A stretch of 13,168 bases of DNA from JAUVHV01 sp964523875 (lineage in GTDB: Bacteria > Omnitrophota > Gorgyraeia > JABMRG01). Below the pieces are notes generated by a model. The model had not been told where the DNA came from, made no database searches, and saw nothing but the letters and a program-made list of their open reading frames with translations. The stretch covers positions 1 to 13,168 of the forward strand of contig CAZGAS010000035.1 in NCBI GenBank assembly GCA_964523875.1, read 5' to 3'. Positions 1 to 5,182 of this stretch are shown one piece after another. The number at the start of each line of letters is the position of its first letter. The first letter of the stretch is position 1. A program made the position numbers and the translations under genes.

Positions 1-257
1 AGAGAGATAGGCCTTCCTAAAATATCCGCAATTTCCATTTAATCGCTGCTCATTACCAGAGAGATAGTCCTTAATTTTTGAGATATCCCGACGATATAGC
101 GATTAAATGCGAGCGATTAAATAGTGGGCATTTTAGAGATAAAGAGATAGAAAGGGCGCTTATAATATAGATCGGAGATTGCCACGTCGGCACTTCGTGC
201 CTCCTCGCAATAACGGGTTTTAAAACATCTCCCTAACTCTTTGACGTCACAAGAGAT
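1..257. other. Non-coding region with short repeated motifs
   Basis: No convincing coding region is visible on either strand. The octamer AGAGATAG occurs four times (3-10, 60-67, 143-150, 252-259). GCGATTAAAT occurs at 99-108 and 113-122, with its inverse ATTTAATCGC at 37-46, so the short words form direct and inverted copies. A separate palindromic repeat lies at 173-217. The region is downstream of the minus-strand tRNA-Asn and may be intergenic DNA or the decayed remnant of a mobile element; I cannot decide between these. Confidence 0.5.
173..217. repeat. Dispersed-type palindromic repeat
   Basis: The sequence has nested inverted arms: ATTGC at 178-182 with GCAAT at 207-211, and inside them GGCAC (189-193), loop TTC, GTGCC (197-201). 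The style, GAGATTGC followed by a short hairpin and then CTCGCAATAACGGG, resembles dispersed intergenic palindromes found in many copies in various bacterial genomes. That resemblance is from memory; only one copy is visible in this window, so its dispersed nature is inferred. Confidence 0.55.
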
Positions 258-320
258 AGTTAAAGCCCAATTACAGAAATGTTATTGGGCTTTAACTCTT
301 ATCTCGAATTTGCATTCGAG
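258..320 (-). terminator. Two hairpins downstream of tRNA-Asn, probable 3' end structure
   Basis: Read on the minus strand just after the tRNA CCA end, the first hairpin is CTCGAAT / GCAA loop / ATTCGAG (303-320). The second is a very strong stem of 14 perfect pairs (258-271 with 284-297), one T-T mismatch, then three more pairs closed by a four-base loop (276-279). An outer GAGATA (253-258) / TATCTC (300-305) pairing is possible as an alternative. No good U-tract follows on either strand, so this may be an imperfect terminator or simply a palindromic repeat. Confidence 0.45.
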
Positions 321-370
321 CTATAAAATTGGCTCCTCGAGCAGGACTCGAACCTGCGACAAATTGGTTA

Positions 371-907
371 CGATCTGACTCACATTTCTGTGAGAGTCGG
401 ACTATATCATTACCATATCTATAATAGACTTAGGCAGCGAGTGCATAGTCTCTGAACCTTCCACAGCAACAGTACTGTACCGTCTACTGGGCTCGGCTGC
501 TGATTGCCGTCAGCTTACTCTGTTACGGTTTCCAGCAATTCTCACGCTTTTCTTCTTGTGATTTATCACAAGTGCTGCTAACCTTTGAATGGATCTCGCG
601 ATGACAATTCGCGCATACTAGTTGACATTTTTCCAATTCTTCTTTGACTCTTGCCCAACTTCGAGTGTACCCTTTTGCGGATATACCGAAATCTTTTTCT
701 GAAGAATCAGAATGGTGAAACTCAAGAGCCTCTAAACAACGATCATAACCACAGATCATACATCTACCACCTTTATGTCCTATGGCCATATCCCTGATTT
801 TCTTACGGCGCTTTGCTACAGCGTCAATAAGATAATCTCGCCTGTCTAGATATATTCTTGTGTCCTTTTTTGCCAACTCTAACTCCTTGTTAGATCCATC
901 TTCGTGC
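371..907 (-). ncRNA. Group I self-splicing intron in tRNA-Asn (537 nt)
   Basis: The exon ends in U, and the intron starts with G and ends with G (omega-G), as in group I introns. Conserved core parts are visible in order on the minus strand. The P segment is AATTGCTGGAAACC (540-527). The Q segment is AATCAGCAGCCGAGC (505-491) and pairs with P to form P4. P5 is CCGT/ACGG. The R segment is GTTCAGAGACTA (457-446). The S segment is GATATAGTCC (408-399), whose TAGTC pairs with GACTA of R to make P7. A P9-like hairpin with a GAAA loop (398-377) precedes the 3' splice site. Subgroup IC3 is likely by analogy with other bacterial tRNA introns. I could not assign P1/IGS with confidence: GGATCTAAC, just inside the intron, pairs only partly with the 5' exon. 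The HNH gene lies between the 5' splice site and the core. Confidence 0.92.
523..876 (-). CDS. Intron-encoded HNH homing endonuclease
   Basis: A 117-residue protein with a compact HNH zinc-finger nuclease fold: CxxC at residues 39-42, EFHH at 52-55 and CANCHREIH at 88-96 (second CxxC, Asn90, His92, His96). A basic stretch near the N-terminus (AKRRKKIR) probably contacts DNA. Such proteins cut intron-less alleles and so promote copying of their host intron; the target here would be an uninterrupted tRNA-Asn gene (inference). I chose the TTG start at 876 because AAGGAG (888-883) sits six bases upstream, wholly inside the intron. The frame stays open upstream through the tRNA 5' exon to an ATG at 993, but starting there would mean translating tRNA sequence. 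The last five codons lie in the ribozyme P segment, and the stop codon is in P5. A downstream ATG at codon 30 would remove part of the basic segment. Confidence 0.88.
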   Translation of the reverse strand: MAKKDTRIYLDRRDYLIDAVAKRRKKIRDMAIGHKGGRCMICGYDRCLEALEFHHSDSSEKDFGISAKGYTRSWARVKEELEKCQLVCANCHREIHSKVSSTCDKSQEEKRENCWKP

Positions 908-990
908 ACAGCCAACTGCTCTACCAACTGAGCTATCGAGGAACGCAAATATGTAAAGAACAAAATTGCTATTTCGGACCTATTTAAGAA

Positions 991-1039
991 CAAGAACGGT
1001 TCTTGAGCACGGGGTACTTGTGCTTGAGAACCGTTCTTG
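991..1039 (-). terminator. Long hairpin between porB and tRNA-Asn, possible terminator
   Basis: CAAGAACGGTTCT (991-1003) pairs perfectly with AGAACCGTTCTTG (1027-1039), and an inner AGCAC/GTGCT adds five pairs around a nine-base loop. Each arm is itself nearly palindromic (CAAGAAC-G-GTTCTTG at 991-1005). On the plus strand the two junction positions are G-U wobbles; on the minus strand they become A-C mismatches, so the fold is more stable as a plus-strand RNA. There is no strong U-tract after it in the minus direction. It lies 21 bp past the porB stop and may end the por operon, or may be a palindromic repeat. Confidence 0.45.
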
Positions 1040-1059
1040 GCAATTCTTCTACATCTAGC

Positions 1060-1986
1060 TTAAAGTTCGGCTCTCTTATTGAGATATTCCCACTCAACGT
1101 CTATATCCGCCTGAATGCATTTTATTACCTCTTCGTTTCCGGGCTTAAACAGGTGTTTGAACCTGCCCTGGGCCTTGAGCCAATCTGTAATAGGCTTCTT
1201 CTCTTTTGGCTTGTAGTTTATCTTGTACTCCCTGCCGTTTGTAATCTCATATAATGGCCAGAAACATGTATCCACCGCTGTCTTTGCGATAGTTATGCCC
1301 TGTTCCTGCGGATACCTCCACCCTCTAGGGCAGAGCGCCAATACATTCAAAAACGCGGGGCCTTCTGTTTCAAACGCCTTCTGTGATTTTGTAACAAGGT
1401 CATTCCAGTTAGACACTGATGCCTGTGCTACATAAGGTATTCTGTGAGCCGCCACTATGGCTGTCAGGTCCTTTTTTATCTGCGGTTTTCCGAAGCTCTC
1501 TTTTCCTGCCGGCGCGGTTGTAGTAGAAGCACCTGTCGGTGTAGCACCTGAGCGCTGTATCCCTGTATTCATATACGCACCGTTATCATAGCATACATAT
1601 ACAAAATTATGGCCTCTTTCCAGTGCCCCAGAAAGTGATTGCAGGCCTATATCGTAGGTACCGCCATCTCCGCCAAAGGCAACAAATTTTATATCCTTCT
1701 TTATCTTGCCCTGTTTTTTTAACGATCTATACGCGGTCTCAACACCACTCATAGTAGCGGCGGCATTTTCAAACGCGTTATGTATAAATGGTATATTCCA
1801 CGCGGTAAAAGGATAGATAGTAGTAGCTACTTCCAAGCATCCTGTAGCGGAACCCGCGACAACAGCACTTTCCCCCGCACCCATTAAAACCTGCCTCACG
1901 ACAATAGAAGCCCCACAACCCGCGCACAACCTGTGCCCAGGGCTTAAACGCTCCGGTAATTTTGAAAGCTCTTTTATATTAGCCAT
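1060..1986 (-). CDS. porB: 2-oxoacid (pyruvate):ferredoxin oxidoreductase, beta subunit
   Basis: This 308-residue protein is the thiamine-diphosphate-binding subunit of an archaeal/Thermotoga-type heterotetrameric oxidoreductase that converts pyruvate plus CoA to acetyl-CoA, CO2 and reduced ferredoxin in the cytoplasm. The TPP motif is GDGGTYDIG (106-114) followed by YDNGAYMNTG (133-142). Cysteines 21 and 24 (CAGC), 50 and 219 match the four ligands of the [4Fe-4S] cluster near TPP in this family. The length is normal. The start codon overlaps the porA stop by one base (TAATG), and GGAG lies about ten bases upstream. It is the last gene of the por operon. Substrate choice between pyruvate and another 2-oxoacid cannot be settled from sequence alone; pyruvate is the most likely. 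Confidence 0.94.
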   Translation of the reverse strand: MANIKELSKLPERLSPGHRLCAGCGASIVVRQVLMGAGESAVVAGSATGCLEVATTIYPFTAWNIPFIHNAFENAAATMSGVETAYRSLKKQGKIKKDIKFVAFGGDGGTYDIGLQSLSGALERGHNFVYVCYDNGAYMNTGIQRSGATPTGASTTTAPAGKESFGKPQIKKDLTAIVAAHRIPYVAQASVSNWNDLVTKSQKAFETEGPAFLNVLALCPRGWRYPQEQGITIAKTAVDTCFWPLYEITNGREYKINYKPKEKKPITDWLKAQGRFKHLFKPGNEEVIKCIQADIDVEWEYLNKRAEL

Positions 1987-3170
1987 TATTCTCTTACTCC
2001 GATATAATTGATAGTTTTTTCTGCTGTATCCTTGTTAGCTGCCTCAAGGAGCTTTTTATACACATCTTCTATGTCTTTTGGAAAGATATCCCTTCCGCCT
2101 AAACCAAAGATGTAATTAAGCATAATGGGCTTGTTTTTAGAATCATACATAGCCGCCCTTATGTCATTAAAAAGTGGCCCGCCACAATTTGAAAAAGACT
2201 CGGCCCTATCCAGCACAGCAACTGCTTTTAGCCCTGCAATAGCGTCTATAATAGCTTTAGCAGGAAACGGCCTGAATAAGCGCGGACATATAAGGCCGAC
2301 CTTAAGGCCTTTTTCCCTTAAATTATCTACTACAACCTTAGTCGTACCTGCTGTTGAGCTCATTACTATGATAGCGGCTTCCGCGTCATCCATCTTATAC
2401 TTTTCTATAATACTATGGGATCTCCTGAATGCCTTGTTAAACTCATCCATTATCTTAGGAATAGTTGCTATAGCGTTTTTCATTGCCTCTGATTGCTGCC
2501 TTTTGTGCTCAAAATAAAAATCCTGAAGATCCAGGGGGCCGTAAGTTACAGGCTTATCCGTATCTAACAGGCTAGGCATATTCGGTTTATATTCTCCTAT
2601 AAAATCTTTTACGCGTTTGTCATCAAATAGTTCGACACCTTCAACTGAATGACTGGTAATAAACCCGTCCTGACAGACCATCACAGGAAGCTGTATATCC
2701 TTGCACTCTGCGATACGAATCGCGAGTATAGTGTTCTCGTAAGCCTCTTGCCCATTCTCCGAGTATAACTGTATCCATCCTGAATCGCGCGCTCCCATAG
2801 TATCAGAGTGGTCACAATGAATGTTTATCGGCCCTGAAAGCGCCCTGTTTACAACAGGCATTACTATGGGCAGGCGTGTTGATGCCGCTATATAGACGAT
2901 CTCCCACATAAGCGCAAGACCATTCGCTGACGTTGCTGTCATTGTTCGCGCTCCGGCAGCTGCTGAGCCTACACACGCACTCATGGCGCTATGCTCAGAT
3001 TCAACAGGTATAAGCTCTGTCTTTACCTTTCCATCAGCCGCGAACTGTGAAAATGCCATAACAATCTCTGTCTGCGGCGTTATAGGATATGCTGCTACTA
3101 CATCCGGGTCTATCTGCCTCATGGCCTCTGCTACGGCCTGATCCCCTGTTAATGGTATTGTCTTTGCCAT
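1986..3170 (-). CDS. porA: 2-oxoacid (pyruvate):ferredoxin oxidoreductase, alpha subunit
   Basis: The 394-residue alpha subunit carries the pyrimidine-binding half of the TPP site and a C-terminal transketolase-like domain. The family signature YPITPQTEI is at 28-36, followed by VESEHSAMSACVG, a conserved substrate/cofactor-side loop. Downstream, DRAESFSNCGGPL and the near-terminal FGLGGRDI are also typical of PorA. It begins six bases after the porD stop, with GGAG in the last porD codons acting as a distant ribosome-binding site, and shares one base with porB, which fits tight translational coupling of complex subunits. Length and motifs look intact. VorA or a similar paralogue is the main alternative. 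Confidence 0.94.
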   Translation of the reverse strand: MAKTIPLTGDQAVAEAMRQIDPDVVAAYPITPQTEIVMAFSQFAADGKVKTELIPVESEHSAMSACVGSAAAGARTMTATSANGLALMWEIVYIAASTRLPIVMPVVNRALSGPINIHCDHSDTMGARDSGWIQLYSENGQEAYENTILAIRIAECKDIQLPVMVCQDGFITSHSVEGVELFDDKRVKDFIGEYKPNMPSLLDTDKPVTYGPLDLQDFYFEHKRQQSEAMKNAIATIPKIMDEFNKAFRRSHSIIEKYKMDDAEAAIIVMSSTAGTTKVVVDNLREKGLKVGLICPRLFRPFPAKAIIDAIAGLKAVAVLDRAESFSNCGGPLFNDIRAAMYDSKNKPIMLNYIFGLGGRDIFPKDIEDVYKKLLEAANKDTAEKTINYIGVRE

Positions 3171-3176
3171 TTGTGA

Positions 3177-3500
3177 TTATTTCTCCATTTTAATACATTT
3201 TACAGGGCATATAGAAGCACATATCCCACACCCCTTACAATGATCGTAATCAAAGCCTTCCATCTTCTGATCTTTTACAACTACGCTGGAATCAGGACAA
3301 TATATCCAGCACTGGAGGCAATTGATACATTTAGTCTTGTCTACAACAGGCTTAAATGTCCTCCAGCTGCCTGTATCATACTTCTTCGCGGAACCTGCCT
3401 CATCTATAAGGCCGCCTATTGGTATCTCTTTCCAACCTTTTCCTTCGACTCGCTTCGCTCGCTCAGGACTCCGTTCACTTTGCTCGCTTCGTTTGCTCAT
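3177..3500 (-). CDS. porD: 2-oxoacid (pyruvate):ferredoxin oxidoreductase, delta (ferredoxin) subunit
   Basis: A 107-residue bacterial-type ferredoxin subunit that passes electrons from the TPP subunit to external ferredoxin. Two [4Fe-4S] motifs are complete: C58, C61, C64, C68 and C88, C91, C94, C98, each last Cys followed by Pro. The normal PorD N-terminus is recognisable from KGWKEIPIGG (21-30). The preceding 20 residues (MSKRSEQSER then SPERAKRVEG) are not typical of the family and are encoded by a repeat-like sequence. The ATG overlaps the porG stop (ATGA), so translational coupling to porG supports the long start. No internal ATG lies between it and KGWKEI, so the extension is probably translated. 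Confidence 0.92.
   Translation of the reverse strand: MSKRSEQSERSPERAKRVEGKGWKEIPIGGLIDEAGSAKKYDTGSWRTFKPVVDKTKCINCLQCWIYCPDSSVVVKDQKMEGFDYDHCKGCGICASICPVKCIKMEK
3444..3498. repeat. Repeat-like element forming the 5' end of porD
   Basis: The stretch is built from reiterated GAGC/GAAGCGAG words; the nonamer CTCGCTTCG occurs at 3449-3457 and again at 3483-3491 on the plus strand. Both the DNA and its translation (SERSPERAKRVEG) resemble a dispersed small repeat seen, from memory, in many bacterial genomes, often between genes and sometimes within them. It ends just before the conserved start of PorD and keeps the reading frame. Only one copy is present here, so its dispersed nature is inferred. 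Confidence 0.6.
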
Positions 3501-4060
3501 CCTATCTTTGTCTCCTCATACGCGCGCTTTATGCCATCAAGATTCGCGTTTGTTTTTTCTTCACCAATCTTCTTAAGAAACTTCTTCTTTATCTGGTCAA
3601 TAAGGACATCCATAGAAACAATCTCCTTAACCTTAAGCAGGGCCCCTAACATAGGTGCATTAGGCATTGGTATGCCTAATGTCTCTAACGATATCTTAGT
3701 AGCGTCAACTGTGGCTACCTTACCATGCTGAAATTTAAGTTTCTCACGAACAATTTTAGGGCCCTGGTCAGAGTTGACCAGAATAATACCGTCTTCTTTT
3801 AGACCCTCGGTCACATCTATGGAATCTAGCAAAGTAGGGTCTATTACAACAACAGCCTGAGGATCTGTTACCGGCGAGTGGATAGTTATAGGTTTATCAT
3901 CAATCCTTGTAAAGCAACGGATAGGAGCACCTGCTCTCTCCGGCCCATATTCAGGAAATGCTTGTATATATTTACCCGCCTCAAGCGCCGCCTCACCGAT
4001 AAATTGTGACGCAGTCTTTGCCCCTTGGCCTCCACGGCCATGCCAACGTATCTCTATCAT
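3497..4060 (-). CDS. porG: 2-oxoacid (pyruvate):ferredoxin oxidoreductase, gamma subunit
   Basis: This 187-residue gamma subunit opens with the family signature EIRWHGRGGQGAKTA, followed by FPEYGPERAGAPIRCF (residues about 35-50), both characteristic of PorG/VorG-type subunits and of the CoA-binding side of the enzyme. IPMPNAPMLGALLK near residues 130-143 is also typical. AAGG lies about seven bases before the ATG. It is the first enzymatic gene of the operon, starts 17 bases after the small membrane protein gene and overlaps porD at ATGA. The order gamma-delta-alpha-beta is the one seen in Thermotoga and Pyrococcus POR operons. Confidence 0.93.
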   Translation of the reverse strand: MIEIRWHGRGGQGAKTASQFIGEAALEAGKYIQAFPEYGPERAGAPIRCFTRIDDKPITIHSPVTDPQAVVVIDPTLLDSIDVTEGLKEDGIILVNSDQGPKIVREKLKFQHGKVATVDATKISLETLGIPMPNAPMLGALLKVKEIVSMDVLIDQIKKKFLKKIGEEKTNANLDGIKRAYEETKIG

Positions 4061-4077
4061 CTCTTACCTTCTGTAGC

Positions 4078-4356
4078 CTAAACTACCGGTTTGCTGCTTG
4101 CTTTTAAATCAAGGAGTATACTTATCATCTCTGAAACTGTAAAGAGTATGAAAAAGTAAAACGCGCCCATTACCATAAAAATCAAGCCCGCGGCTCTTGG
4201 TGTCGCGGGAATTTCAACGCCTTGGGGTGTAATAGTAGGTGCGCCTCCTCCTGTGATAAGCACTATCGCGCCTGTTACTATACCTAGCCCAAGTACCGCC
4301 CAACCCAGCACCTTAAAAATCGTACGTGCTATTTTTAAAAATTTATATTCGTTCAT
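4078..4356 (-). CDS. Small two-helix membrane protein of unknown function
   Basis: I do not recognise this 92-residue protein. It has two hydrophobic segments, roughly residues 13-35 (ending in a Gly/Val/Ile-rich stretch) and 55-78, separated by a short Pro/Thr-rich loop, with a basic N-terminus (KFLKIARTIFK). This suggests a hairpin in the inner membrane. GGAGG lies about ten bases upstream of the ATG. It is the first gene after the near-consensus promoter at 4440-4468 and is followed after 17 bases by porG, so it is almost certainly cotranscribed with the oxidoreductase. A membrane anchor or accessory role for the complex is possible but untested; it could also be unrelated. Confidence 0.75.
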   Translation of the reverse strand: MNEYKFLKIARTIFKVLGWAVLGLGIVTGAIVLITGGGAPTITPQGVEIPATPRAAGLIFMVMGAFYFFILFTVSEMISILLDLKASSKPVV

Positions 4357-4439
4357 CTCAAACGGCCCTCCTTTTTTCAGGGGTTTATGTAAAAAAACTG
4401 TATCCGTATGCCTACAAAAAAATAGACAAGATTTTTATT

Positions 4440-4468
4440 ACTATACTAAAAACTTACACCTGTGTCAA
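4440..4468 (-). promoter_or_regulatory. Sigma-70-type promoter of the por operon
   Basis: On the minus strand a perfect -35 TTGACA (4468-4463) is separated by exactly 17 bases from -10 TATAGT (4445-4440). It begins directly after the recR stop and implies a leader of about 75 bases before the small membrane protein gene. No operator-like palindrome is evident next to it. Confidence 0.85.
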
Positions 4469-4470
4469 GG

Positions 4471-5070
4471 CTAAATAGGGGTTCTTCCTTTAAGCGCTTT
4501 TGCCAAAGTCGGCTGATCAGCGTATTCCAGGTTTGAACCCATTGGTAATCCATAAGCTATTCGCGTCACTTTAATCTTTTCTTTTTTTAAGAGCCTTGCA
4601 AGATACAGGGCAGTTGTTTCTCCTTCAGAATCTGAATCAGTCGCTACTATCACCTCTTCTGCCTTACGCGTCCTCACGCGGGCAAGGAGCTCTTTTACTC
4701 TCAGATTTTCCGGGCCTACTCCATCTAGGGGAGATAGTGAACCACCAAGCACATGGTAAAGACCTCTAAAAACTCCTGATTTTTCTATAGATATAATATC
4801 CGTTGGTTGTTCAACAACACATATTATATGCTTATCCCTCTGTGGATTGTCGCATATACCGCAGAGATCTTCTTCGCTCAGGTTACCGCATACCTTACAA
4901 AATTTAATAGATTCTTTGACCTTTAATATGGAATATGCCAGGGCCTTTGCTTCGCTATGTGGGAGCCTTAATATATGAAAGGCCATTCTTTCAGCGCTTT
5001 TTGGGCCCACCCCAGGCATCTTTTTAAGGGCCTGAATCAGCTTAGACATTGATTTAGTATATTTTTCCAT
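4471..5070 (-). CDS. recR: Recombination mediator protein RecR
   Basis: A 199-residue protein of normal RecR length. It acts with RecF/RecO to load RecA at gaps during recombinational repair. Parts in order: helix-hairpin-helix MPGVGPKSAERMAFH (18-32), zinc finger C58, C61, C70, C73, then a Toprim domain from about 81 with VVEQPTDI and ATDSDSEGETTALYLARLL (143-161). The start at 5070 has AGGA five bases upstream and aligns in length with known RecR N-termini; a second Met at residue 8 is possible. It follows dnaX after 112 bp without ybaB between them. No terminator is seen after it; the por promoter starts at once. Confidence 0.95.
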   Translation of the reverse strand: MEKYTKSMSKLIQALKKMPGVGPKSAERMAFHILRLPHSEAKALAYSILKVKESIKFCKVCGNLSEEDLCGICDNPQRDKHIICVVEQPTDIISIEKSGVFRGLYHVLGGSLSPLDGVGPENLRVKELLARVRTRKAEEVIVATDSDSEGETTALYLARLLKKEKIKVTRIAYGLPMGSNLEYADQPTLAKALKGRTPI

Positions 5071-5182
5071 TTGTCCTGATGATTTTGTCCGGGGCTTTTA
5101 TGCCCGCGCGCGGTGTATCCAAACTTCGGTGAATAAAATTCGCCCTCTGTTTTCTTACGAAAACTAGAAATGGGGCCTCATT
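5071..5182 (-). other. Structured spacer between dnaX and recR
   Basis: No gene is visible. GTTTTC-GTAA-GAAAAC (5164-5149 on the minus strand) forms a hairpin with a GNRA-type loop, extended by two pairs across a bulge. The segment 5144-5128 forms a second stem (ATTCGCC with GGTGAAT when read on the plus strand, one wobble). A weak GGGC/GCCC stem lies at 5105-5092. One frame stays open from shortly after the dnaX stop into recR (containing EGEFYSPKFGYTARG) but has no start or ribosome site, so I do not call it coding. It may be a leader, a processing site or a dispersed repeat. Confidence 0.4.

Larger units (their letters stand above)
330..942 (-). tRNA. tRNA-Asn(GUU) interrupted by a group I intron
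   Basis: The 5' exon is 942-908 and the 3' exon 370-330; spliced they give a 76-nt tRNA including encoded CCA. The acceptor stem pairs TCCTCGA with TCGAGGA, followed by discriminator G and CCA. The D-arm is GCTC/GAGC, the anticodon stem GTTGG/CCAAT (one G-U pair) and the T-arm GCAGG TTCGAGT CCTGC. The joined anticodon loop is CT-GTT-AA, anticodon GUU, for Asn. G73 and the overall body match bacterial tRNA-Asn. The split lies between U35 and U36. A Thr(GGU) reading (cut after G34) is possible in principle but would leave an intron not ending in G, and the body and discriminator argue against it. I see no convincing promoter directly upstream; the gene may be read from the por operon or from a promoter I cannot recognise. 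Confidence 0.93.

Noticed and set aside
1..330. CRISPR array suggested by recurring AGAGATAG words
   Set aside because: The copies are only 8-10 bp, irregularly spaced and without constant-length spacers.
943..990. Dedicated promoter for tRNA-Asn
   Set aside because: AT-rich hexamers such as TACATA are present, but none has a -35 partner at 16-18 bases.
877..993. ATG start at 993 for the HNH protein
   Set aside because: It would translate the tRNA-Asn 5' exon; the TTG at 876 has a well-placed AAGGAG within the intron.
2125..2517. Long plus-strand open frame inside porA
   Set aside because: It is antisense to a clearly conserved gene, with no family match or ribosome site; the same holds for the other plus-strand frames inside por, dnaX and feoB.
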